Shown piece by piece: positions 53,078 to 63,266 of a stretch of 64,000 nucleotides of DNA. Positions within the stretch are counted from its first letter, which is position 1; the number at the start of each line of letters is the position of its first letter. The DNA lies in assembly GCA_000155695.1 (NCBI GenBank), contig DS990592.1, positions 4,167,820 to 4,231,819 on the forward strand. Direction: 5' to 3'. The stretch is from Verrucomicrobiia bacterium DG1235 (lineage in GTDB: Bacteria > Verrucomicrobiota > Verrucomicrobiia > Opitutales > Opitutaceae). The notes under the pieces were generated by a model, which was given only the letters and a program-made list of their open reading frames with translations, was not told the DNA's origin and did not search any database. The position numbers and the translations under genes are program-made.

Positions 53078-55411
53078 TTAAGTCGTCAATTCTTGCTCTA
53101 GCGATTTTAGCCAAGTATTCTGGGCTTCTTGTGTGAGCGACAATAGCTCATTTCGTGTTCGGTTGCGTGGGTTCCAGTCCACGGTAAGTCGCTCCGCGGT
53201 GATGTGGAGATTTTTGTGAATTCTCGCAAGCCGCTCTTGAAGCTTGGTTTTGGCGTTCCGCTCTGTTGGCAGGCTGTTGAAGTGCCAATACATTCGTATT
53301 GAATTTGTGATTACGTTTTTAAGCCGATTTAGGCATGTCTCAGAAGGTGAGATAGCATTTTCGACTTCTTCGAATTGGAAACGTAGGAGCGCTTGTTGGA
53401 CGAGAGCTAATCCTGTCTGCAGATTTTGGGAGCTACCAGTTTTGTTTTCGCAGATATGGCGAAGCAAGAAACCGTAGGAAAGCTCGGAGATGCCTTCGAC
53501 GAATGACCAATTTTCGCTAGATATGGAATTCTGTGTTGGTTCTTGGATACAGATTTGTGAAATGGCAGAGCTAAGTTCGGATCGGTAGTCCGAATTTCTC
53601 TTTTCTGAGAAAGGAGTGTCTATCGGAATGGTTTTGAGCTTCGCGTCTCGATTCTCTCGAATCGTTTGGTAGATTCTTGGGTCGAGAGCAGCGATGCCGG
53701 CTTTCCATGATAAATCCCATTCGCCTTCCATTGAATAGAGTAGGGATAGGTTTGCGAAAGGATAGGAGTAGAATGTTTCGCTTTCGAGCGCCGAGAAGTA
53801 GAGATTGTACTCGGCTGTACCGAACTGTTTATCTTCTCTGAGGGCTTGATTGGTTGCCTTGCATTGGATGAGGCTAAGGTATAAGCGGGCGTAGCCGAGG
53901 TTGTTTTGTATTCGTGTGCTGGAGTGGAGAGCGAAATCTGGGGATTTTTTCTGTATGTGTTTTTCACATACGCGTAGACCTTTTTCGTAGACATGGATTG
54001 CCTTTTTTAGATCTTTGGACGAGTTGGTTGTTTTTGAGTTTTTTCGGCGTTTTCGGTAATTGACTTCGTTTTGATCAAAAAAGTCGTGGCAATGGTAGAG
54101 TAGGGCGAGTGTTTGGAAGCCAAGGGGCAGTCGAGCTCCTACGAGAGGGAAGAGTTTTGAAAAAGGGTTGAGCAGAGCGAATTTTGGGAATCGAGCACGG
54201 GCTGCGCCCAAAAATCGGATACCTTTCTGGAGACTGTTTTTCTCGTTTTTATATTCGCTTAGGAAGTCGGTGTTTTCGGCATCGAAGGTACCGAATCGGT
54301 GGGCCTTTTGGGTGAAAATGCGGGCGAGGAAAACTTTGGAAAGTCCGGTGACGTAGTATTGCGATGCTCGGTCGATTTGAGGTTGGTTGTTGATGTCCTT
54401 TTCTTTCAGGAGGAAGCTTGGGGTGAATGATTGGCGGGTGGAGATCCTTCGGTTTCGCTGGTAGGTCTTGGCGTCTGCAATCGCTTTTTCGAATATCGCT
54501 TGGGCTTGCTCGAACATGCCGGTGGATTTGTTTCGATGATGAAAGAAGATGACTCCTTTGAGGACTTGCAGGGTGAGGAACTGAGGATCTTTTTCCAGGA
54601 TTTCGTCGATACGGGCTAGGAGGTCGCTGTGGTGTTGATCGAAGTCTGGAGTGCCGTAGGTCTGGTAGGCGATATGCAGCTGTTTGGCGAGGGCGTAGAA
54701 ATCTTGGAAAGCGGCGAAATCGCGACAGAGTTGGCTTTCTGCTTCGAAGAACATTCGCTGGGCTGCTTCTTCTGCAAGACCGGCAAAGAGTGTATCGTTT
54801 TCATCGATGTTTTCTAGTCGTTTCTTGACGCAGATGTAGGTGTCTGATTCTGGGTTTCCGGAGTCGATGGAAACGGCCTGGAAGTTCTCTCTTAGGTGGA
54901 GTTCGACTTTGAATTGTCTTGCTTGCGCTTCTTGTCGAAGGCGATTGAGCAGAGCAGCAGTCGCAACTTCCATGGGGCTAAGATCTTCGACGTAGTCGAG
55001 CAGGCCCTCTGCTTCGCTTTTACTGTTCAAGCCGAATCCTTCTGTGGTCAGGATCTCCGACATCTGAAGCTGAAGCATCGGGGGAAAGGCTTGCTCTACG
55101 ATTTTAGATAGGTTCGCATTCAGCTCGTCGCCGAACTTTTTTGAGGATGATTCTTTTTGTTCGAGGAGCTCGGCGGTTTTGGTAGTGAAATAGTATCCGA
55201 TCCGGCTAGAACGCTTTCTTTCGACGATGATGACGTAGGTCGCTCCCACTGCGAAAAGAATCGTATTTGTAATATTGATACCGAATGCGAAATTCAGCGA
55301 TGATCCAGTTATGACCTGGTAGGCAAGGTCTATTAAATCGTAACTATATAAAGTTTGTGAAGCGAGATAGAGTACGAAAGCTATTTTAAGAATGAAGGCT
55401 GTTATCTTCAT
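53078..55411 (-). CDS. Large membrane-anchored helical protein of unknown function
   Basis: A 777-residue protein I do not recognise. Two N-terminal hydrophobic helices (about 5-23 and 45-63) anchor it. The rest is probably cytoplasmic, mostly helical, and includes TPR-like stretches (AQAIFEKAIADAKTY near 310; AIHVYEKGLRVCEKHI near 495; IQNNLGYARLYLSL near 530). No enzyme motif is visible. Codon use is AT-richer than in adjacent genes (many AAA, TTT, ATT), suggesting recent transfer. The next gene upstream on the same strand, a GGCT-like protein, is only 31 bases away, so the two probably form one unit. Confidence 0.75.
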   Translation of the reverse strand: MKITAFILKIAFVLYLASQTLYSYDLIDLAYQVITGSSLNFAFGINITNTILFAVGATYVIIVERKRSSRIGYYFTTKTAELLEQKESSSKKFGDELNANLSKIVEQAFPPMLQLQMSEILTTEGFGLNSKSEAEGLLDYVEDLSPMEVATAALLNRLRQEAQARQFKVELHLRENFQAVSIDSGNPESDTYICVKKRLENIDENDTLFAGLAEEAAQRMFFEAESQLCRDFAAFQDFYALAKQLHIAYQTYGTPDFDQHHSDLLARIDEILEKDPQFLTLQVLKGVIFFHHRNKSTGMFEQAQAIFEKAIADAKTYQRNRRISTRQSFTPSFLLKEKDINNQPQIDRASQYYVTGLSKVFLARIFTQKAHRFGTFDAENTDFLSEYKNEKNSLQKGIRFLGAARARFPKFALLNPFSKLFPLVGARLPLGFQTLALLYHCHDFFDQNEVNYRKRRKNSKTTNSSKDLKKAIHVYEKGLRVCEKHIQKKSPDFALHSSTRIQNNLGYARLYLSLIQCKATNQALREDKQFGTAEYNLYFSALESETFYSYPFANLSLLYSMEGEWDLSWKAGIAALDPRIYQTIRENRDAKLKTIPIDTPFSEKRNSDYRSELSSAISQICIQEPTQNSISSENWSFVEGISELSYGFLLRHICENKTGSSQNLQTGLALVQQALLRFQFEEVENAISPSETCLNRLKNVITNSIRMYWHFNSLPTERNAKTKLQERLARIHKNLHITAERLTVDWNPRNRTRNELLSLTQEAQNTWLKSLEQELTT

Positions 55412-55442
55412 TTGGTAAAAGCGGGTTTTGGAGCGCTCTGAG

Positions 55443-56123
55443 TTAGCGTCGCTTCAAATACTGGGATAGCGTTGTCGTCTTGTCTGCTAAGATACAGGTA
55501 GTATCGAAGAAGTCTAAGAAGCTTTCGGAGATGGCTGCGGCCCCTTTTCGGCAGAGTTCCACGTATTCGACGTGTGGGAGGATGGAATCGTCGTAGGGAT
55601 AGTATCCTTTGACTGAGGGGTTAGGTAGGAGCTCGAATATATAGCCGGTCTGTAGTTCTGCGTCGGTTTTTTCCCAGTCGGTGAAGACGATGGGTTTGAG
55701 GGAGTAGTGCTTTTCTCGTTCTCTCAATGGGTCGAGTCGATCGATGTCCACGTGGGTGAGGATGCCGTTGAATTGGTCTTCCGCTTCGCCGCTGGCCTCG
55801 CAGTTTAGGGCGGCAACGAAGGGTGAGCTCAGTGGCGTGTGGTAGCGTTCTTGCAACAAGCTTGGCGGCATCCGGTAGTTGAAAATGCGTTTGGCTCCGA
55901 AGGCTCGCACGGATTTACGTCGTGATTGACTGTCGACGTTTATGGTTCGCTCCGCTGAGGCTTGACTAATGAGGCTGCCATAGCCGACGAGGGGAAGTTG
56001 AGGAAGGCTTGAATTTTCCATCCATGCCTCGAGGCCTTTCCAAGGGTAGGTAAAACTAGGATAGTATTCGCCGCACTTGGCGAGGGCGGTGGCGATTTTC
56101 ACTCGATCCGATTCGAAATTCAT
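55443..56123 (-). CDS. Gamma-glutamylcyclotransferase-like (GGCT-fold) protein
   Basis: A 226-residue cytoplasmic protein with features of the GGCT/AIG2-like fold: VGYGSLISQ (about 47-55) as substrate-binding loop, then YRMPPSLLQ, NGILTHVDIDRLDPLREREKHY with a possible catalytic glutamate near 136, and TGYIFEL. The size and extensions differ from ChaC and human GGCT, so the substrate may not be a gamma-glutamyl peptide. It is the first gene of a two-gene unit with the 777-residue membrane protein. The family assignment is by motif, the role is unknown. Confidence 0.68.
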   Translation of the reverse strand: MNFESDRVKIATALAKCGEYYPSFTYPWKGLEAWMENSSLPQLPLVGYGSLISQASAERTINVDSQSRRKSVRAFGAKRIFNYRMPPSLLQERYHTPLSSPFVAALNCEASGEAEDQFNGILTHVDIDRLDPLREREKHYSLKPIVFTDWEKTDAELQTGYIFELLPNPSVKGYYPYDDSILPHVEYVELCRKGAAAISESFLDFFDTTCILADKTTTLSQYLKRR

Positions 56124-56318
56124 CGATAGGAAGGAGAGTTAGATTTGTTTAGGAGGCAACAAGAGAAATGCTTTGTTCGGTGAACGGAACCATAGGGGCT
56201 ACTCTGTGTCTTTTCACGTTTTTGATGTGCTTTTGAATTCAAAGTATGGATACAAGGGAACTTGGATCTGGGTTGTTTTGCTTTTGCCTGCTAGTAGGAT
56301 GGATCCTTGCGGAGATTG

Positions 56319-58253
<1,935 letters not shown>

Positions 58254-58287
58254 GGAGTGAGCGAGTTGAAAGGGAGAGATTTCTGCC

Positions 58288-58313
58288 CACGAATATCACG
58301 AATGGGCACGAAT
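58288..58313. repeat. CACGAAT short-period repeat
   Basis: Three copies of CACGAAT occur at 58288-58294, 58297-58303 and 58307-58313, with periods of 9 and 10 bases. It lies between sufU and the ABC-F gene. It resembles the degenerate CACGAA/CACAAAG-type arrays seen in intergenic spaces of several environmental bacteria. Its function is unknown. Confidence 0.6.
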
Positions 58314-58342
58314 TGGTTTTGAAGTATTAGAGACAGAGTGTG

Positions 58343-58774
58343 CTAGAGTTTTAGGTAGGCTTCGAAGGGGAGGGTGGCACAGCGGATGCGGCTGGGGAAG
58401 GCGAGGACTCCGGTGAGGGAGGCGAGATCGCCGGGGAGGGTTTCGAGGTCTGGGGTTTGGGTGTTGGGCTTTTTGGCGTTTTGGAAAATGGATACGAGGG
58501 AGTCGGCGAAGGTTTGGGCTTCGGGGGTGGGGAGGGTGGCTAGGTGTTGGGTCATCATGCTGGCGGAGGCGAGGCAGATGGTGCAGGCTTGGGCGGTGAA
58601 GGTGATTTGCTTGGAGCCGTCGTCGTTGGTTTTTTGATACACGGTGATCTCGTCGCCGCAGAGGGGGTTGCGCAGGGTGGCGTGCGGGGCGTCGGGCAGG
58701 GCGTGGTTGTTGAGCGGCTGCTTGCTGTGGGCGAGGAGGGTTTGCTTGTAGAGTTGTTGGATGTCGGGATTCAT
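58343..58774 (-). CDS. sufU: SufU-like iron-sulfur cluster assembly protein
   Basis: A 143-residue protein of the IscU/SufU fold. The three conserved cysteine sites are visible: NPLCGDE, ACTICLASAS and RIRCATLPF, with the aspartate after the first cysteine as in zinc-containing SufU. It receives sulfur from SufS, whose gene lies directly upstream at a 101-base gap filled by a short repeat. It acts in the cytoplasm in cluster assembly; no sufBCD is in the window. Confidence 0.9.
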   Translation of the reverse strand: MNPDIQQLYKQTLLAHSKQPLNNHALPDAPHATLRNPLCGDEITVYQKTNDDGSKQITFTAQACTICLASASMMTQHLATLPTPEAQTFADSLVSIFQNAKKPNTQTPDLETLPGDLASLTGVLAFPSRIRCATLPFEAYLKL

Positions 58775-58787
58775 GAGGTGGCTGATA

Positions 58788-58828
58788 GTGGTTTTTGATT
58801 AACCACAAAAGGCACAGAAATCACAAAA
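58788..58828. repeat. Hairpin plus CACAAAA short-period repeat between sufS and sufU
   Basis: GTGGTT (58788-58793) pairs with AACCAC (58801-58806), and a period-9 series follows: CACAAAA at 58804-58810, CACAGAA at 58813-58819, CACAAAA at 58822-58828. It is of the same general class as the CACGAAT array on the other side of sufU. It occupies much of the sufS-sufU gap. Confidence 0.6.
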
Positions 58829-58875
58829 GGATCGGGCTGCTTAATCGCGTGACAAGCACGCTCCCACAATTTGGG

Positions 58876-60132
58876 CTAGAGGAAGAGGATGGCGGTTTTT
58901 TTGAGGGCGGCGGCGAGGGCGTCGACGTCGGCTGGGGTGTTGTAGAGGGAGAAGGAGGCGCGGGCGGTGGCGTTGACGCCGAGGCGGTGCATGAGGGGCT
59001 CGCAGCAGTGGTGGCCGGAGCGGATGGCGACGCCTTCGGTGTCGAGCACGGTGCCGATGTCGTGGGGATGGGCGTCGCCCATGGTGAAGGAGATGGCGCC
59101 GGAGCGTACGCGGGGGTTGCCGATGATTTTGAGGCCGTCGATTTGGGAGAGCTTGGCGACGGCGTATTCAATGAGTTGTGACTCGTAGTCGTGAATGGCT
59201 TGGAGGCCGGCGCTGGAAAGGTAGTCGATGGCGGCTCCGAGGCCGATGGCGCCTTCGATGTGGGGGGTGCCGGCTTCGAAGCGGGAGGGTGGCTCTTTGA
59301 AGGTGGAGCCTTGGAAGGTGACGTGGGCGATCATGTCTCCGCCGCCTTGGTAGGGCCGCATGGTGTCGAGCAGGGCGCGGCGTCCGTAGAGGAGGCCAAT
59401 GCCGGTGGGTCCGTAGATTTTGTGGCCAGAGGCGATGAGGAAGTCGCAGCCGAGGGCTTGCACGTCCAGCGGCATGTGCTGGATGGCTTGGGCGGCGTCG
59501 ACGAGGGTGGGGATGCCGGCGGCTTTGGCTTGGGCGAGCAGGGGCTTGATGTCGTTGACGGTGCCGATGGCGTTGGAGACGTAGGTGATGGCGAGGAGCT
59601 TTGTCTTCTCGTTGAGGAGCTGGTCGAAGGTGGAGAGGTCGAGGTCGACGTCGTCGGTGACGGGAATGACCTTGAGGATGGCTCCGGTGCGTTCGCAGAG
59701 GAGTTGCCAGGGAACAATGTTGGCGTGGTGTTCCATGGCGGAGATGAGAATCTCGTCGCCTGGCTGAATCTTGGGTTCGAGGTAGGAGTGGGCGACGAGG
59801 TTGACGGACTCGGTGGCGCCGCGGGTGAAGACGATTTCGGAATCGTCGGCTGCGTTGATGAAGCGGGCTATTTTGCCGCGGGCTTCTTCGTAGGCGCCGG
59901 TGGCCTCGGTGGAGAGGAGGTGGACGCCGCGGTGGATATTGGCGTTTTCGTGGGAGTAGTAGCGGGTGATGGCGTCGATGACGGACTGCGGCTTCTGGGT
60001 GGATGCGGCGTTGTCGAGGTAGACGAGCGGCTTGCCGTGCACGGAGCGCTGGAGGATGGGGAAGTCGGCTCGCACGTGGGCGAGGGCTTCAGGAATGGCG
60101 GGCGGTGTGGGCTGTCTGGCTGTTTGCGTCAT
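58876..60132 (-). CDS. sufS: Cysteine desulfurase SufS
   Basis: A 418-residue PLP enzyme that takes sulfur from cysteine for SufU. YLDNAASTQKP is near residue 38, the PLP lysine is in ASGHKIYGPTG (about 236), and the persulfide-forming cysteine is in RSGHHCCEP (about 373). SGAISFTMGDAHPHDIG and the length match group II (SufS/CsdA) desulfurases. The start at ATG 60132 gives a 19-residue polar extension before the fold. It heads the minus-strand sufS-sufU-ABC-F group and is divergent from the helicase gene. Confidence 0.95.
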   Translation of the reverse strand: MTQTARQPTPPAIPEALAHVRADFPILQRSVHGKPLVYLDNAASTQKPQSVIDAITRYYSHENANIHRGVHLLSTEATGAYEEARGKIARFINAADDSEIVFTRGATESVNLVAHSYLEPKIQPGDEILISAMEHHANIVPWQLLCERTGAILKVIPVTDDVDLDLSTFDQLLNEKTKLLAITYVSNAIGTVNDIKPLLAQAKAAGIPTLVDAAQAIQHMPLDVQALGCDFLIASGHKIYGPTGIGLLYGRRALLDTMRPYQGGGDMIAHVTFQGSTFKEPPSRFEAGTPHIEGAIGLGAAIDYLSSAGLQAIHDYESQLIEYAVAKLSQIDGLKIIGNPRVRSGAISFTMGDAHPHDIGTVLDTEGVAIRSGHHCCEPLMHRLGVNATARASFSLYNTPADVDALAAALKKTAILFL

Positions 60133-60245
60133 GACGGTGTGGGAAGCTAACGAAGGGGAGTGGGGTGTCGATTGTGTTTTGGGTGTGGATTGGGCGTGTT
60201 ATTTGTTGGCTTGCTTCGCGTTGGGGGGATCAACATATACGCTGG

Positions 60246-61445
60246 ATGCCATTTTCAGGACTTGGGTTATCGGAACCTATCAACAAGGCGCTCAGCGAGC
60301 TCGGCTTCGAAAAGCCAACCCCAATTCAGGAACAAGCGATCCCTATCGTATTGGAAGGTAGGGACTTGATCGGATCGGCCCAGACGGGCACGGGGAAGAC
60401 GGCGGCGTTTGGATTGCCGATTTTGCAGCGGATCGTGCCCGGCAAGCCGTTTCAGTGCTTGATTCTCGAGCCGACGCGCGAGCTAGCGGCGCAGGTCGAG
60501 GAGGCTTTGACGGTGTTTGCCAAGAATTTGGGAATCAAGATCGGGCTGATTTATGGCGGGGTGAAGTATGGCGGACAGCTGAAGATGATGGAGGGCGGCG
60601 CGGAGATCATCGTGGCGACTCCGGGGCGTTTGCTGGACCATTTAGGGCAGGGCAACCTGAGCTTGAAGCAGATGGACTACCTGGTGCTTGACGAGGTGGA
60701 TCGGATGCTGGACATGGGTTTCCTGCCGGATGTGAAGCGGATCGTGCAGAACTATTGTTCGGCGGAGCGTCAGACGCTTTTGTTCACGGCGACGATGCCG
60801 GCGGCGATTAAGACTTTGACCGGCTGGGTATTGAAGAATCCGGCGGTGGTGGAGATTGGCAAGAACCGCTCTGCGGCGGAGACGGTGAGCCATGCGTTTT
60901 ATCCGGTGGTGGAGCGGCAGAAGTACAAGTTGCTCCTGGAATTGCTGGAACGCACGCACTACGAGAGCGTGCTAATTTTCACGCGAACGAAGTTCAACGC
61001 GGACATGATCACGCGGCGTCTCGAGCGTTTGGATCACAAGGTTGCCGCCTTGCACTCGGACCGTTCTCAGTCGGAGCGGACGGCTGCGCTAAAGGGCTTT
61101 AAAGACGGTAGGTACGAAGTGCTGGTGGCGACGGATATCGCGGCTCGCGGCTTGGATATCGCGGGCGTGACGCACGTGATCAATTATGACGTGCCGCTGC
61201 ATGCGGAGGACTACGTGCATCGCATTGGCCGAACGGGGCGCGCTTCGAAGGAAGGTGACGCGTTTACGCTTTTGACGGAGGATGAGGTGAAGAACGCGGC
61301 GGCGATCGAGCATTTCATCGGCAAGAAGGTTGAGCGCAAGAAGCTGGATGGTTTCGAGTACATGTACTCGGCTCTTTTCAACGCTCAGGAGAAGTCGGCT
61401 GCGGCTGGTCCGCGTTCGCGCTTGTTCGGCCGTTCGGGGCGTTAG
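60246..61445 (+). CDS. DEAD-box RNA helicase, RhlE-like
   Basis: A 399-residue RNA helicase. Motifs in order: Q motif PTPIQEQAIP, motif I AQTGTGKT (about 45), Ia PTRELAAQ, Ib TPGRLLDH, motif II with DEVD in place of DEAD, motif III FTATMP, then domain 2 with RGLDIAGVTHVINYD and HRIGRTGRA. A start upstream at 60165 would add 27 residues of poor similarity; ATG 60246 is preferred. The C-terminal tail is short and ends RSRLFGRSGR. It lacks a long arginine/glycine-rich tail. Role in ribosome assembly or RNA turnover is inferred. Confidence 0.9.
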   Translation: MPFSGLGLSEPINKALSELGFEKPTPIQEQAIPIVLEGRDLIGSAQTGTGKTAAFGLPILQRIVPGKPFQCLILEPTRELAAQVEEALTVFAKNLGIKIGLIYGGVKYGGQLKMMEGGAEIIVATPGRLLDHLGQGNLSLKQMDYLVLDEVDRMLDMGFLPDVKRIVQNYCSAERQTLLFTATMPAAIKTLTGWVLKNPAVVEIGKNRSAAETVSHAFYPVVERQKYKLLLELLERTHYESVLIFTRTKFNADMITRRLERLDHKVAALHSDRSQSERTAALKGFKDGRYEVLVATDIAARGLDIAGVTHVINYDVPLHAEDYVHRIGRTGRASKEGDAFTLLTEDEVKNAAAIEHFIGKKVERKKLDGFEYMYSALFNAQEKSAAAGPRSRLFGRSGR

Positions 61446-61515
61446 GCAAGCTCCTTGGTTCTGGGGGATCTACCTTCGTCTTTGGAAGCTTTTTCAGGTG
61501 TTGTCGGAGGTCGCC

Positions 61516-62055
61516 CTAGCGGGTGTTTTCGTGGTTCCATTTGGACACGAGTTGGAATGACATCTCATAGATTCCGGTAGGATCGAAGGGTTTGTATATG
61601 ATTTCCACGGGAGTTTTGGGGCCAAGACGTTGGGCGATTTCCTCTTCGGAGTAATCTGAGTAGGCGGTCACGATGACGAAGGTAATCTTGTCGTCGAGTT
61701 CGCGAATTCTCTCGATGGTTTCGAGTCCATCCCACCCGGGCGGCATGCGCATATCGACGAAGGCCAAGGGATAGCGAATTTTTTTCGCTTTGTGTTTCCT
61801 GACCAATTCGTAGGCTTCCTCTCCCTGGTAGGCGGACTGGAGCTGGAAATTGCGCACGCGATTTTTCCCAGAGGAAGATTCGTCGTCGCCGAGTAGGATC
61901 TTCTCGAGCTCGTCCAGTTTTTGCTCGTCTCCGTCTCGCTGGTCCGGGCAGAGGACGGCTTGGTAGTCGCGGTGGAGGGAGTGATTGTCGTCAATGATCA
62001 AGATGGACCGGTTCTTGAGTTCAGATAAATCGATTTTTACGGGTTTTGAAGACAT
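61516..62055 (-). CDS. Receiver-only response regulator with inserted loop
   Basis: A 179-residue CheY-like protein. ILIIDDNHSLH supplies the acidic pair, FVDMRMPPGWDG the phosphorylation aspartate (about 101), TFVIVTAYSD the switch threonine, and IIYKPFDP the lysine (about 155). An insertion of about 40 acidic residues (CPDQRDGDEQKLDELEKI onward) lies between the first helix and second strand, which is not usual for receivers. No output domain follows, so it should act by protein contacts. No histidine kinase is adjacent. Confidence 0.87.
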   Translation of the reverse strand: MSSKPVKIDLSELKNRSILIIDDNHSLHRDYQAVLCPDQRDGDEQKLDELEKILLGDDESSSGKNRVRNFQLQSAYQGEEAYELVRKHKAKKIRYPLAFVDMRMPPGWDGLETIERIRELDDKITFVIVTAYSDYSEEEIAQRLGPKTPVEIIYKPFDPTGIYEMSFQLVSKWNHENTR

Positions 62056-62180
62056 AGGATGTTCGCTGAGGAGAGAGGAATACTACTATCCTCGATCTAT
62101 AAAAATGCAACAAACGACTAAGTGGTTTTGGGTATGCTGTTGAGGATTATCGAAGCTTTTACCTCTCATATGTTATCTGG

Positions 62181-63116
62181 CTAGCGAGCGATTTCGGCGA
62201 TGGTGGCGTTTCCGTTTTGATCGACCTCGATGATGAGCGGGGTTTCCACGATGCGAGCGGGAGAGGTCGGATACTGACGGAAAGTGATGGTGGCGGATGA
62301 CGGTAGTCGGTTCTGTTTCATTTGGGCGCTATTGACGTCGTAGCGATTGTGGTGGTCTTGGTTGACGAGCTCGATTTGGGCGATGGATACCGCTTCGGCT
62401 TCGGATAGGCCGTTTCGGAGGTCGATTTGGGCGACTTGATCGACGATTTTCTGGTAGTTGCTTGTTGGCAGACCTCCGAAGCCGTTTCGCCGGCTTTGCT
62501 CGATGGCGTGTCCGAGGTAAGCGAGAAGTCGTTCGAGATCCGTGTCGCTTGTTAGTGTTTGGGCGGTGCGGATTTTGATGATTTGGCTGTTTACCCCTGA
62601 GACAAAAAGTTGACCTCTCTTTTGGGTGAGAGCCTCGGTGTATTGAAAGCGAGCGTGGAGAAAGGGCGTGTCGACCAGTGAAACAGTGCTGGTGGGGCCG
62701 GTTTCGAGATTTGTGTAAATGCGTTTTTTCGAGGCTTGGCTGAGGTCGCTTATGGCGTCTTGGAAGCTCCTTTGGATGACTTCTGAGTCGATGCCGGTTG
62801 GAATGATGCTGGCTTGTAGGTCGTAGACAAATACGTCGATGCGGGTGTCTGCGTTTCGATAGGTGATGGCGAGTCCGAGTCCGGGGGAGCGTTCTTCGAG
62901 CTCCACCACTGGCTGTCGAAAAAGGCTTCCCAAGGCGCCTGGAAAGTAGATGCCCGTCTTGTCGTCGAAATAGGGAGCGGGGGCGAGTTCCAGGTTTGTT
63001 CGGGGATTGGCTACCTTTACGCTCGAGCAGGAAGTGAGGAGGATGCCGGCGAGCACTCCGAGCACTGTCAACCCTGTCCGGTAGAGGGCGGGGAGGCAGC
63101 TTTTGCGTGGATTCAC
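62181..63116 (-). CDS. Putative lipoprotein of unknown function
   Basis: A 311-residue exported protein. A basic N-terminus and hydrophobic stretch end in the lipobox ILLTSC, so the cysteine near residue 30 should be lipidated. The mature part is a predicted mixed alpha/beta fold (YRNADTRIDVFVYDL; TPFLHARFQYTEALTQKRGQLFV; DTDLERLLAYLGHAIEQS). No known catalytic motif was recognised. It follows ureD on the same strand by 150 bases without obvious coupling. Confidence 0.72.
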   Translation of the reverse strand: MNPRKSCLPALYRTGLTVLGVLAGILLTSCSSVKVANPRTNLELAPAPYFDDKTGIYFPGALGSLFRQPVVELEERSPGLGLAITYRNADTRIDVFVYDLQASIIPTGIDSEVIQRSFQDAISDLSQASKKRIYTNLETGPTSTVSLVDTPFLHARFQYTEALTQKRGQLFVSGVNSQIIKIRTAQTLTSDTDLERLLAYLGHAIEQSRRNGFGGLPTSNYQKIVDQVAQIDLRNGLSEAEAVSIAQIELVNQDHHNRYDVNSAQMKQNRLPSSATITFRQYPTSPARIVETPLIIEVDQNGNATIAEIAR

Positions 63117-63266
63117 AGGGGAGTGGAGAAGCGAGAAGGGTTTTTACGGTCTGGTGGGGCGGTAGAAGAATATACGCCTGAGACAGAAGAAAAACGGCAG
63201 GGCGTTTTGTTCATGTTTTTTCCGGTAAATACGAGCTTTTGGTAGAGGGGTGTGCCCGTGGAAGAC

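Noticed and set aside
59191-60150. 319-codon + strand frame opposite sufS
   Set aside because: It is a glycine/valine/aspartate-rich mirror of sufS, whose catalytic lysine and cysteine are intact.
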